A stretch of DNA of 64,000 nt from Siderastrea siderea (Eukaryota; Cnidaria; Anthozoa; Scleractinia; Rhizangiidae), in contig OZ034971.1 of NCBI GenBank assembly GCA_964030785.1, positions 32,245,804-32,309,803 on the forward strand. Direction: 5' to 3'. The notes beneath the pieces were generated by a model that was not told the origin of the DNA, searched no databases, and was given only the letters and a program-made list of their open reading frames with translations. The position numbers and the translations under genes were made by a program. Below, piece by piece: positions 12,801 to 26,706 of the stretch; within the stretch, counting starts at the first letter, position 1, and every line of letters begins with the position of its first letter.

Positions 12801-15800
12801 GTGTGCCATGTTTTTGGACCCTGATGTGTTTGTTGACACAATGATTGAGAGGTTGGTTTAATTCCCCATACTTTTTTTTTTTCATTGTAAACCAGGTTCC
12901 TTTCCTCTTAAGCCTTTCTTCTAATGCAATTTCTCAAATTATTTCTTGGAAGAAATCCTGGTATGAATACAGCCTCATATAGGCTGCTTTTCACTTGACA
13001 AGCACAATCCCTGTGAAGACTTGAACATAAATAAGTGCATACATTTGTAGATTTGAACAGCTACTTTTTCTTTCTTTTCTTGCTCATGCCTATGTTATGA
13101 ATGTCCTCATATGACACACTTATGCTTGCGTCACTATGAAAACCAACAATTTCGCGCTTTATGACTGAGAAGTATTATTGTAAACTGTATTGCAGCTTCT
13201 ACGGCTCAAACATAGTTACTCGAGGGACTGGTTATGAAACCTTGCAAGTTTCAAAGGCCTTTATAAAGGTGCTGCAACTTATGTTGAAAGTACTACGACC
13301 ATGCACAATCTTTTGTTTTACGTTCGCACACTTTAGCTGAATAACTTAGTTGTGACATTTTTATTGGTTAGTTGCTCGTGTAAAATTCAAAACCTATTGT
13401 TGTTTGTGCACGGTCAAGGCTAAAAATGATAACAAAAACATAAAACAAAGGACTTTGCTGAGCTTCATAACCAGAATCCTTTATTAACTATGGCTCAAAA
13501 TAGTGGTGAAAAATATCATGTAAAATACTTACAGTGTTTGTAGTGTTGTTGTATTTTGTTGCGTAGCTGCTGTCCTTCCTTGGTTTTACAAGGCTGTAGT
13601 AGTCTAACAGAACTCTTTTCCCCACATTCACAGTTTTTTTTAAATGATCATTTTATTATTTATAATAAGTGATTTTGTAATCCATTTGAAAAAAACGTTC
13701 TTTTCCTTATTTAGCCTTACTCGGCTTATACAATTACAAAAAAATTTATTCTGACTCCCTCTTTACTTCTAAACTATTGTTTTATTCAATGGTGATTAAC
13801 AAATGACCCCCACTCTTCTCTAGGAGTTGCTTTTCATGACATACCTTCATATTTAGGCTACCAGTGACCAGTGTAATTGTAAGTAACCATTAAGGTGATG
13901 CATTACATGGGACGATTCACAACAACGATTTTTAGTGCAACAATGTTGTGCTTAAGGTTGATGCTGTGTAACATGGGTTTGCGGACGATTTTCTATGCAA
14001 TTTTTGCATTGGACATTTTTTCAAGTTGTTATATGTAACATGCCTGTCGTCAATCTTTTGCGGAACGCCATTCCAGAATCCTATTCGCTGCTACCATTGT
14101 GCTCCAAATCATCCCAGGTGACATACATTAAAAATCGATGCTGAGTTGCACTTAAAATTGTTGTTGCAAATCTTCCCGTGTAACATCACCTTCAGAGGCA
14201 TCACTGTTGAATGCATCTCTATGTTCAGTTTCAGCCTGAGACACTGGTTTAAGTTTGGCACTCCAGTTGTGTCCAGTCCACCTAGTTTTGACAGTGACAC
14301 AGAGGTTTCCATGGTGGAAGGGATGCAGACACTACTTGTTACACTCCTTAGCAATCGCTTGCATTTGGGTAACGGCTCTCTTTCACTTTTTTATCAGTGG
14401 GATAAATACACTGTAGCTACATTCATTTGAATCTGTAGTGAATAACCACCCTGCGGTTTTTCATAAGTAATGAAAACCTTAAAGTAATGGTGTTAAGACG
14501 GATTCCGCTCAACATTCGAGCAATAAGTGCAAAAAATATTCACTGAAAAACTACTCATAGCACGGTAACATTTTCAATGCTATTTGAAACATCTCACGCT
14601 AATTCACTTTACCAAGTGATCCCGCGATGAAATTCTCAAGAATTCTCGAGAAAGTTAATGTCAAATCTCGCAAAAATGTGCTAAAAACAGGCGCCATTTT
14701 GTTTTGAACTGACATGAAGCGTCTTTTTAATTGAAATATGGATAACTTCAAATCCTTTTTTACTTTCGCGGGGTCAGCCTGGGAGCAAAAGTATCGATAA
14801 GCTCTTCTTATCTGTTCTCAAAATGTTAACTTAACTTAATTTTTGCACTTACTTCTCGAACGTTGAGCGGAAATAATCCTAAAAACTTGTTATGGTTTGC
14901 TATCGTTTCAAAAATTTATTTGGTACTTTCTCTTGGTGGTCCTACTTCTAGGAACATTTATCTAGTGTGTCAGCAAAGTAGTTAATTGTAATTTCAGTAC
15001 AGTTTTACTAGAACATCAGCACAATCACTGTGACATAGTCCCACTGCATGGGCATTGTAATACATTACATACCTTACATTCATTTTGTGGGGCTCCCTTG
15101 AAAGGGTTTTTCAACCAGAAGACAAAATATAATCAAACACAGTAAAGTGCCATCGTAGTACTGTTTCAAGAGTAGTGATACTAGTGCAATAGTATGGCTA
15201 TTTTCGCTAAGCATCATTATACAGAGCATCTACCCTACCGCCATTTTAAATGCACACAAGGGCCTGGAGACAAGTCTATAAAACAGACACTTCCCTTGAG
15301 TTTCTTGAAAGAAAGCAAGCAAGCAAAACAGTACAGCAGATTCTTGGAAACTATTGATATAATGAAGTTGCCAATACAAAATGTAATTCGTGGCTGTAGA
15401 AAACACTACATGGGGATATTTTGGGAAGCCATCATGTATAACCTGCTGGCTTAGGTTCTCATGCCCTTGTCCTGCTGTTTTGTGTCGTTATTGCAACTTT
15501 GCATGTTCTGTTTTTACTTATTTCCTGTTTTTTTTTCTGTTTAACTATTTTATTTCTCTAAGACGGTGCATGTATTCTTTTCTTAGGACTCACTGAACAG
15601 GAAATCTTGCGACAAGAGATGGTCGCTCAGCTATGTATGGGAGACAAAACTCACAGTCAGTTAGTCGACCTCATATCCTTTTAACTTATTATTTCTACCA
15701 ACCATTAGAGCCATTTCGTTAGTGCGAGTGCGAGTGCGAGCCTTTCTGTGGGTGTTTTCGACAGAACCTAACTCGTAGTGATTGCCATTAATGAAATGGC

Positions 15801-18800
15801 AATCTCAGGGACAAGAACCTTGATACAACTTGTATGTGTTCTTTGGTACTCTGAAACATCACAGAATTTGTGGAGGTGCGTTAGTTTAGTGGTCAGTGTG
15901 TAAGATTTTGAATCAGAGATTGAAGGGCCAGTAGTAGACTTGCCACAAGTCGACCTCACGAGTTTCACAGCAGAAAAGCCGTAAAGCGAGCGGAGCGAGC
16001 TTTTCAGTCCGCGAAGCATCGTTATAGGACGAGGACTTTTTCGAAAGGCTAGGCCAGTAAAAATAAGCATGATTGTACCGTGTTGTTTTCTTAGACAAGA
16101 TGCTTTACTTCACCTTGTCTCTCTCCGTCCAGCTGTTTAAATAGTTACCAATAAACCATTAGGAAATCCCATCAGAAAGCCTGCCATTAACCTTGCAATA
16201 GACTAGCATTCCATCCGAGAGCCAAGAGAGATCTAGTGATTCTCTTAGTCAGCTAATGCTATGGAAACCAGAGTTAATTGCCGACTTGATGAGCGTTGGC
16301 TTGTTCAGTCCATTGGATTCAACAAGCCAACCTTTACCCTCTCACTCTCAGAGTCAGTAATGGAGACATTAAGTAAAGGTGATTCTAACTTCCGAGTCTG
16401 TGGATGAAATTGTATGATGTGACCATTCAAATGAAACCTCGTCAGCAGTACTGGTACAGTACATGGTACTATTTACATTTAAGTCTGGTTTTATTTTACA
16501 AAACGGAATTAGAAATTTTCTTTTGAATTTAGATTTTAGGCACTTTCGGGAGTGAAAGGGTTAACGCATATTATCTTTCATGTTTTAAATCGTGTACCTG
16601 CAACCCCCCCTTAACATAATCCACATCCCAGATAAACCAGGACAATCTCACAACTCACAGGACTTTGAAAAGACACTCAGCGAGGTAAAGTTGGTTTTGT
16701 TTTAGTTTGTATGTGCACACATTTGGATGATTTGTTGCTGATTGTTTCTGGTTCGTTATCCAAGCTGGCAGATTATAGAGCCCCTGGATTTGAGAGTGGA
16801 TTGATGCAACAAGGCATCTATGTTCCTAAAGGTATGTATCCGTTCTTTCCTTTTGATGTTCTATACATACATGTGCCTGACTTCCAACTGCCTTCCGTTG
16901 TCATGTGTGAAGAAAGTTCCGTCACTCTTCATGGCCTTGGTTTCCGTACCAGTATTTTTCATATCCAGACTTTGATTGGAGTATCATTATAGCTTTCCGT
17001 ACAGGGCCAGCGTGAGTGTCTTTAACAGGCTACCTTAATTTGGCAAATTGGTTGACTGTCATCAGGTATCTCTGTGTATTTCGCTCTGGTAGTTTCCTCA
17101 TTTCTCTTTACTACTTTCTGCTAATCAGTACATTTAAATGTTGTTTGGTGATCATGAATTAGGAAGCAATTGCGGTGCTCTAAAAATATAATGCTGTTCG
17201 CGTTTGGCCCCCCCTCCCCCCCCCCCCTTTCACTCCCTGCGAAAAGGGAAAAGGGAAAGAAGTGGGGGAATCAGCAAGCGCGAGACGGTTCGCGGAACGG
17301 AAAGGGAAAGAAAAAAGGTGCGCCTGTCACCACGCTGTTGTTTTTATGGTTTTTAACCGACGAAGTGGAGTTAGAGCAGTCGTGTCAAGAGCGTCGACTT
17401 GTTTGGTCGGTCAAAATACGTCGTGTAAGGCTCACAAGGTGTGTATTTCGCTATGGCCCATGGGCAACCTCGTTCCCAGGGTCCTCTCTCTTCCTCCCTC
17501 GAGAAAGTACCCTGGTTTCGGCTGGTCACGTGTCTCCCTTAAGCAAACAGCTCCCCACCAGGGTGGACTCGTTTTTCTTCAAGAAGCGAAGGGAAAAGCG
17601 AATGCAAATATTTTCAAACTCGCACGAACACAGAGGAATGGAAGTCATTAGCTCACTTTTTTTCAAAGACAGGGACGCTGAAAAAATCTACAGTCTACTA
17701 TCTGCGGCGTTTCAGAACCACAAATAGTGCAGATTTCCCAACAACAAAATATTTTATGGTAGGCTCGATCTGTTTTGAATTTGCCTAAGGCGTTTGATAA
17801 GAAGCTGCTCGTATTGCCCGAACAAAATGTCACGCGCTCATTTGTTTGCTATATATTTTATTTATTGGCCTAATAATGCAAGTAAAATTCTGATAATAAA
17901 AGCCCACGCTGCACTTGTGTATTTTTATCTGCAAGCTTCAATGTAATGGTATAATGCTGCAGACCAGAGTACAACCTTCTTGTCAACAAAGCTCTTAATT
18001 GTAAGCTTAAATGTTATTTAGTTTAGCACAGTTTTCATTTTGTCATGTCACTGTTTTGTGGTGAAAAAAGTTAGATTTTTTTTCGGTCAATCGGCGGCGT
18101 GAGAGCAATTTCGCCTACTCGACAGGAATAAAACAAATTACCTTCAAATTCTTACAAGAACGGTGGTTTCAGTCGGTTGGCGCGGCGTATTTAACCTGAT
18201 TTTACCATCGCGCCGTTTGTCTGTCTTGTGTACGGTTGCCGAAAATTCTGCTGCTCCTTGGAGATGCCAAAAATAAATTAGTCCTTCCTAATCCTTGACA
18301 CTCCATTTCATTTCGAGCTCCGTAAAGCATAACGCCGACGGCTCTCCTTGTTGTAAATTTGTTATGTTGTGACTCGTGCCGGCTTCCGTTGACTATGGCG
18401 ATGGTTAACGACAGTGTTTTGAAATTCAGACTTGTAAACGTGTTTTTCTGTGTCGAAAATAACATGGACCGCTTCGATGTCGAACGTTCGTATGTAATGA
18501 AGAAATACTTGTCTATAAAAGGAGTTCTTATCACCACAAATATTCCTGAAAAAGCTTACATCACCTCCGGTACTTTCCACCATTTTGACACTAGTGACAA
18601 TCTTACACTCTGCTACCCCTCCCCTGTAGCACATTCTTGTTAGCACCCAGATTTTGGGTGCCACGTGACCAGCCGAAACCAGGGTACTTTCTCGAGGGAG
18701 GAAGCGAGAGGACCCTGGGTACGAGGTTGGCCCACGGGATGGGATGACGTATTCTGCAGTTAAGCCCGTCGATTAGTACACTCACGACCGCACGATAGGA

Positions 18801-21800
18801 CAAGGGTCCACATAAAAAGTATCGTAGGTACAGAAGCACACATCCGCCGAGCAGTGTTGGTTTTGGCCGGACTGAAATATCTGTGAAATACTAGTGAAAG
18901 AAAGCAAGGAGGACTGATAATAACAGGAGGTGAAGTCCAGTGGCACTGTTGATGCTGGTGGCACCAAAGTGTTGCTGAGACATCGTAATGGTAGAATCGT
19001 TCTCAGTAAATATTATGAAAGGAGAATTCTGGTGTAGGTTGTTGTACATGTGGTTATGTTCAATACCTGGAAAGTATCTAGCTGCCAACGTCAAGAAAGG
19101 TTATTCGCAGGTGGGAATGAATTGCTACACGAGGCTGGATCTTCTTGGATGGTCTACTATAAGCGGCACAGAAGGATATACCAGTTAGTCTTTTTAATTT
19201 TTCTGCTTTACTTTTGATTTTGACGGATTTGTTCGATTTTAGAGTTCGAGACACTGACTTGCTGACTCCGGAAAAGCAAACCGGATTTAACGATTATGTC
19301 ATAAGACATGCTTTAACGTGTTTGAGATAATGCGACGACTTCGCTTTTTATTAATCTCCAGATTCTGACGATGTGTTTGTCTTAACCGATAATCATGTTT
19401 TTATAATGCCGTATTCATAACAGTATATATCAGTTGTGGACAAAATTTTTATTTCAATTCAACAAAATATTCAAAGCGATAAGACAGATGAGCTGAGTCA
19501 TCAGATTTTAAACATTACGTCATTCAGTAATGCAAAAAATGGGACGTTGAGATTCTGACGATGTGTTTGTCTTTATCGATAATCATGTTTTTATAGTGCC
19601 CTATTCCTATTCACAACAGAGTATAAATACATCGCTCACAACTCTCGGTAAAAGCATGTTCAGTTGTGGACAAATTTATATCGTTATTAAATTTTTTAGT
19701 TAATGTCTCTGTTCCGCATCAAAATATATTATGTAATAAATCAAAAAACACACAACACAAAGTTTGGCGTAATGGGGGACACATACCCTGCGGTTGGCGT
19801 GACAAGCGACTAAAATTGCGTGACCTTTTAAAGCCTCACTTGTCTCCCCAGGACTACGCTGAAGGCAGAACAAGAGTATTGGCAGGTCGATACATAACGT
19901 GTGCCCTTAAAAGCCTCACTTATCTCCCCAGCACCAAAAGCTAGTGCTGGATCGGACAAGAGTATTGGCGGGCAAAGAAATAACAAACACAAGCAAAAAC
20001 AAAGCCGAAAGGCTTGGGGGAAGTCGCTACCAAGACTTAACCGAGAACCGCAAAAGGGAAAGTGTCCCAAATTTATTATAACAAAAACAAGAAGACTCCC
20101 ACAAAAGGGGCTGGGAGGGCGGGAAAAAACTTACAACGATTGGAATGAAATAACTGTGATACTATTACAATGCTACCACGAGGAGAATGAAATGTTACAT
20201 CGAAGGTATCAACTTTAACAGACACATGAGGTACAAAGTACAACCAATAGTAATATACGTACTGTAGAGCAGCTAGGCATCACGAGATAATGTTGCGAAA
20301 CATTGAAGGCCTTAGCCAACCATATTAAGCGAAAGAAAACAAAATGAGACAGTGTTGCAACACAGTAGAATCACATTGCCAGCATGCATGCATTATTCAC
20401 CTTGACTGACCGTAACATACAGTTCGTCACGATCCATTAACTGCGTTTTACAGTTTGTTATTGTAAAACTTTCTTTAATTCGACAAAATTAACTATTCAA
20501 AGCGATAAGACAGATGAGCTGAGTCATCAGATTTTAAACATCAGGTCATTCGGTAACGCAATGGGCAAAATACTGTCACAATTTTCGTCACGCCAGTTAG
20601 CACGTTGAGCCAAGTAAAAACATTCATCGAGGGTGGAGTGGGTCAAAACGACTGGTAAATGCCTATAATGCGCTTTCTTGTAACCTGTACGTTAGAGCAT
20701 AGCAATGATTTATTTCGTATTTGCATTAACGATTTGGCTTAAGGAACCCTTGACATGATTAAAGGAAACTGTGCACAAAGCGTGGTTCCCAAGCTTGGGG
20801 AAAAGTTCAATTCTTTTGGGTTGTTGTTACATTGGGAAATTTATCGCCCATTTTTTGAAATGCGTCTGTTTTGAGAGTTGTGATGGCTTTTTTGTTCAAG
20901 GTTTTGAGGAAGACCGACCAAAAGTCGAGAGTGAAAAAAAGAGTGAAGAATGCATGAGGTCATGGGCATAGTCTGTGGAGCTATGTTTGGCGAGAAGAGG
21001 GTGAATAATTTCCAGGGTATTGGTCGCCTTTTCAGTTGGTCAAATTTCAGTGTTAGTTACAGTTACACACTTTTGCTGCAACTTGCTGTTACAGATCCTT
21101 GAATGTTATTGAACCTGCAGTCACGCACGCCTCGCTTGCTTTCTTTTCGAGACGAACCAACACTTCGTCGGTTCTGCACGCATTGCGGGCCTATGTTTAC
21201 TGTCTCCTGGCAGATGTAAAAATCGTGATTGCTCAGAGTTAATTTTGTGTCAATTAACTACCTCAATAATTGTTCTGATTGGAAGAATTAATTGAGTGAA
21301 AGTCAAGTATTTAACGGACTCCGTTATTTGAAACAGACACAATTTCTCGTGCTGCGTTGCTGATTTTTAATTTTCTTTCACGAATTGTCCAGATGAGATT
21401 GCTTTGACAATTTCGTACTGATATATTCGAAAAAATCGTAGAAGTAGAGGCAACGAGTTTATCGTCCTGTAACTAAACGGAGAAAAATTTACTAGCTGCG
21501 CTATAGCGAGGGAAATTTCAATATCATGTTTGTGTAAGCCAGAAGTGCAGAAGACAATTTTTTTTCCAATTGGTCGTTACTAAAGGTATACGACGACACG
21601 CATTCGACTCGTCTTGATGGAGGGATTTTATGCTCCTAAAATTAAATAAATCTTTCCCTTCTTCTTAATCTGACTATTCTGGCGGGCTGTGGCGAGTTAT
21701 GAAACTGCAAACAGTCTTTATTTTTTCTGATTTCTTGCTTGCAACAAGCTAGACATGACAGCTCGACATTTCGCAGACAGCTCGCTTTTGGGACGGCAAT

Positions 21801-24800
21801 GAAGAAGACAATAGCGTGGTAGCAGGCTTCCCCTCTTTCGCCCGAGTAGCCCCGCAGCTCTTAACAACCTCTAATTTCATTGGACCCTGGTATCAAGCAG
21901 CTCTATTGTTTTCGGGGCTAGGGTCCATTGTTTTGTTGTTTGGTGTATTGTTTTCTCAGCAAATCAGAGAAGACCTTGTAAGAGCTGCGACATCGCCCCC
22001 TCTTTCTTCCTCTTGCGCTCCGCACTCACATGTGAATAATCACCCCATTCCCCTCCCCTTTCAGCGCTTGCCTCGAAGGCTAAAGGATCTTTGGCCAGTT
22101 TTTTTTCTCTAAAATGCTTGCAAAACCAGTTTTATTGTGCACGTTTTTTAAGGTTGTGTTTTCCTTTGTTCCAGATTTTGTTTGGAAGAGGGATTTTGAT
22201 TTTGTTCACGTGTTGTTAAGAGCTGTCCAGCGTCAAGATGTCCAGTCATCCATGCAACGCTACAAAGCATGGTAAAACATTTTGAGTTCTCTCTGTACAT
22301 GTATAAGCTGTCTAAAGTATAAGTATAGTATTTCCAGGTTCAAGTTGGCAGGTCAAGCCACAAATGTCAAAAGAGGATCTTTTCAATTTGTGGTGTTAAG
22401 CAGAAGTGCACCAAAACCCCTCCGTGACATTCAAGACATAATGTGTTCATTTCTTAACTCTAAAAGCCCCAGTAATGATCAGTGTCAAATTTCTCCTCAA
22501 GAAACCAGTGCATTATAGCACATACAAGTCGTGAGAATTAACTTAATGTATAGATGAATTGCCTTGATGTTTTAAAGGGGCATAGTCACGCTATTTTAGT
22601 TCACTTTAAAAATCAAAAATATGTCCTCACATCAATGAACGCCCACAAATAATGGTCTAGTTTTGTTACTTCACTGAAACTATTTTCTGTCGTCTGGTGC
22701 TACGGATGGCACGGATGGAAATGGATTGCAATTTGAAAAAATTAGGCTAAACTTTTCAAATTCTTTCAGCGTGTTGACATAAATCGATATTAAATGGTCA
22801 TGGTCGATGGTTTGTTTTCTCTCAATGAAATTAAGTTAATATGTTCCTCTAAATGTTCAAACACGATGTTGGGCATGGATAATTTTAGCACAGTTTTGAC
22901 CAGAAATCTGCGAAATCTTCGTGACTGTGCTCCTTTAACAAGTCCTCTCAAAAAGTACTCAACTAAATGTGTGAAAATCAGGAAGGAGAATCGAAATAGT
23001 GATGCTGGGTTTAAGGTTACTATTATCCCAGACATTTAAAGGCCACTACTGGGAAGACCTTTGTTCCTCTTCTGATTCATTTCGACATCATCAGGTCTAT
23101 CCACCTATATAGTATATAAGTCCTTGTTGTTTAAGGTCCCTGTCTTGTACGTTTGTCAGTACTTACAGTCTTTATAAGGATGGCCTACCAAAACAAGAAC
23201 ACCACGCCTCCTTTAGCCCTCTATTTTTGTCGTTTCTCCATTTGACTAAGGCGTCTAAAGATAACACAACGGACTTCAAGCAACCAGACGACTGTCATCC
23301 CTGGCGCCACAAGCTGTTCTATTTTCCTTTTTTGACTCGTGTTGACAAAATTAGGTCAAGCCACAGATATCAAAACTTGTGCCAATAAAGAGAATAAGAA
23401 TTAGGACTTTCAGTTGCCAACTTCAAACATTGTCAGGGTCCCTAGTGTTTATGTTATGTTATGTTATGTTATGTTACGTTATGTTATAGGTTATAAGTTA
23501 TGTTATTTTATAAGTTATGTTAATGTTTGTTATGTTGTGTTATCTTGTGATGTGATTTTATTTTATTTTATTTTACTTACAGTGTTTTGAAGAATGGCCA
23601 GCCTCAGAATGGACCACTTTGGCCTCCATTTCGTCCTCTTAAACAACTCAGGGAGAAGTTCAGTGGGTTGAAACAGATTCTTCACTCAAAGAAGCTGTAT
23701 GGAGTATTGTTTTTCATATTTCATAAGGTAATCATAATGATTGTATTGCCAGTAACAGGTAACATATGCATAGAGATTTGTCAAGAACACTGTGAAAGGT
23801 GATGTATAACATAGATTTGCTGAAATTCATGCCATCATTGATGTCAAAGAAATTGTTTCTGCTGCTTTGTAGCTTTTTGTCTTTTCTTATCCTTGTTCGT
23901 AATAGTATTCCATGCTAGGAATGATGAAGGAACGTAAACTTCCCCCAATCCACTCAAAGAATAAAGATCTCATTTATTTCTTTCCTTTGAGTTTTAGTGT
24001 TGATTAGGCGATGTCCCATATTCAATTCAGCGTAATTGTATTCACCGCATAAAGACACAACCAATGCGTATACAAAAAGCAGAAAAATGTTGAAAAAGAT
24101 AGTGGTGCGGAAGCCCAAAGGAATGGATGAGGCTTAAAACGTTAGGCTTCGTTTGGCATTCAGTATGAAAGTTTCACCATGTTAGTAGTTAACAAAAAAG
24201 TAGTAACAACCCTCGATCTTTATGGACACTTGGAAATGAGAGATGCAACTGCATTTTCAAAATAAAATTGCAGTTTCCCGAGTCTCTAAAGCTGCCCTAA
24301 AATTTAGAAGGCGAGTGCCCTATTGCACTTGTTGAATTTAATAACGATGACTACAATTGAATCTCAGTAACTTGAACTATTACTGGAAACACACAGCATT
24401 GATAGTTAACTTATCATGATAGAATGAATCAGGGTTAGCAGCTTTCAGTCTTGTAATTTACTATCCAACGTTTTTCCATTGTAGGCTCTGGAGGACAGTA
24501 GCTCCTTGCCAGACGCAGTGCTTTATCTCTCAGTTTATCTTACAAAGCTGGCACTAGTGGAAAAACCTAAAATGCCACATCTTGTAAGTTGTTATAAATT
24601 TTACAAACTACATTCGTTACAAGTGTAAGCATATGTACTAGTTAGGGATCTATTCATGTTTTAATGAGTGTTAGATAAAAAAATTACGGTTTCCTATCAG
24701 GGTCATGCGACATTTGAACAACAGACGTTTTTGGCACTCTGTGAGTGTCTTTTCTAAATCTAATTCTAACTCGTTGCTTTCAAGTGACTAATGGATTCGG

Positions 24801-26674
24801 TCCTGTCGTGATGAACCCTATCATTGGAAGGATTTGGTGATCGATCGCCGTTCGTACCTACAATTCTCATTAAGAGAGGGGGCATCTCTATGAATCTCTA
24901 TAGCCTCCCTGACTTTACGGCCTGTGAAGTTATCCTTAGTTGTGACAATCGTGCAATTGTTTGCGTAGACGCAAAATGTGAGCTAAAAGACAAGAGCACG
25001 TTCTAATGGAATAGTTGAGCGTAACATGGTATTATTTTGTCAGGGTTCCATTCCTCGTGCAAGTGGCAGTGAGGAGACAAAGGATATTGGCTGCATCATA
25101 GTGGATCGCTGCATTGACTTTCTCGATGTTTATGGTTTGTTACTTTTAATTGGTTTTTGATCCTCATTCATTATCTCTTGGTCACTCTAACTTAGCAATT
25201 GGCATTATGGTGTGGAAATCAAAGCTACTTGTAGGTAAAGCACTAAAGTTTGCCAGTTGTCCAAGTAAAACAGATATTGTTTCTTCACAGGAAAAGGTGT
25301 CAAAGATCTCCACCAGATTGGTACTCATCACTGTTTGAACAGAGAACTGACTTTTAGGTTACAACGAGGTATTGATTACTTTTAAGAACTTTATTAAGTA
25401 CTGTATATGCAAGCTTTATCTTTCGTTACATGAAGATGCTCACTACTGGCTTTGTCTGAGGTTACTCCTCAAGCAGTTAATGAAGAAACTGTTCATTTCT
25501 GCCACTCTAGAAGTCGAAAGGGTATCTACAGTTGACTCCCGATAACTGGAACCTTCAAGGGAAATCAAAAAAGGTTCGAGTAGAAAATGACCTGAAGGGG
25601 AAAATCATTTACTTCGAGTTAGCGGGAGGTTCGAGTTTGTGAGGGTTCTAGTTACCGGGAGTCAACTGTAGTAACGTATCCATGGAAAGCATTTTTTTTT
25701 TCGCAAAAACATGCCTTAACAGTTGAAACTTTCATTTTATACCTGTGTGCAGGGCTGTCATTATGCTTCCAAAGGTCGGCTCCATGAGGAATTAAGCTGG
25801 TCATAAACTGAAAACAAGTCACCCTTACCTGTTCGTTTCTAGTCATTTTTAAACTCTGAGTTATCTTCACTGTAGTTGCCGGCCATAATAGCCTGTTGCC
25901 AATTGCTCGTACATGGCATTATCCTTTGCTCTGGAACTTGCATGTTTGATGGTTTCTCAAACACAGTCAGTTTGTGTTAGTAAGGACACAAAAAGGACAA
26001 AGCTGGGTGTCTGAATTACAGAGGCGACGTTAATGTAAATTGTCTTGTCCAGGACGAAGTAATCTCATCTGTCTACATATCGTATTAAGGAACTGTCCAC
26101 AAGAAGACATTCACTCGCAGCGTTTTGATCAGTACCTCAAAAATTAATATTGTGCACGGGACTGTTGTCATAAATTTATTACTTTCAGTTGCCTGTGAAG
26201 AGGAACAGTGAAGTGATTCATGGAATCTTTTCATTTTACAGATCCATATGCACTGTTGCACCCTGAAAGAGACACGCCTCATCAAGTATCAGCTGCCATG
26301 GCAGATGCTCTGCACAATCCCCGTCTCATGAAGCCCACACTCTTTCAGCCTTTCATGCAATTTATGAACAGTGTGCTTACCAGTGCTCTTCGTAAGTATT
26401 CACCCATTCATTGTTAAGGCCGGTTTTCACATGCGATTTTTGTGCAATTTTTGTCGCCCTTTTAAGGACGGTGCCTCCTAATGCAGAGGCATTTTTGGAA
26501 AGGTTACGACTATGGGGAAAAAGCAGATCTTAGCAAGGGCTACTCAAATCCAAAAAGGAAAATGTGGGTAACCACGCATTTTCAGAGATAACTAAGCAAC
26601 CATAATTTTAAAAAAGCTCTAAAATAGAAAGAACGTATGGCAATTTCTTTCCAAATTTAAGCTCAATTATCTCA

Positions 26675-26706
<32 letters not shown>

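Noticed and set aside
15851..15920. tRNA-like stretch with an A-box-like TTAGTTTAGTGGTCAGTG
   Set aside because: No B box and no cloverleaf pairing; at most an eroded SINE piece.
17170..17727. 185-residue frame with Lys/Arg- and Pro-rich sequence
   Set aside because: Overlaps the border of the inverted-repeat element and a C-run; composition is low complexity and no intron or homology support exists.
21816..22112. 98-residue frame with a hydrophobic segment
   Set aside because: Single short frame in a repeat-rich intron, with no family motif, no splice context and no codon-usage signal I can judge.
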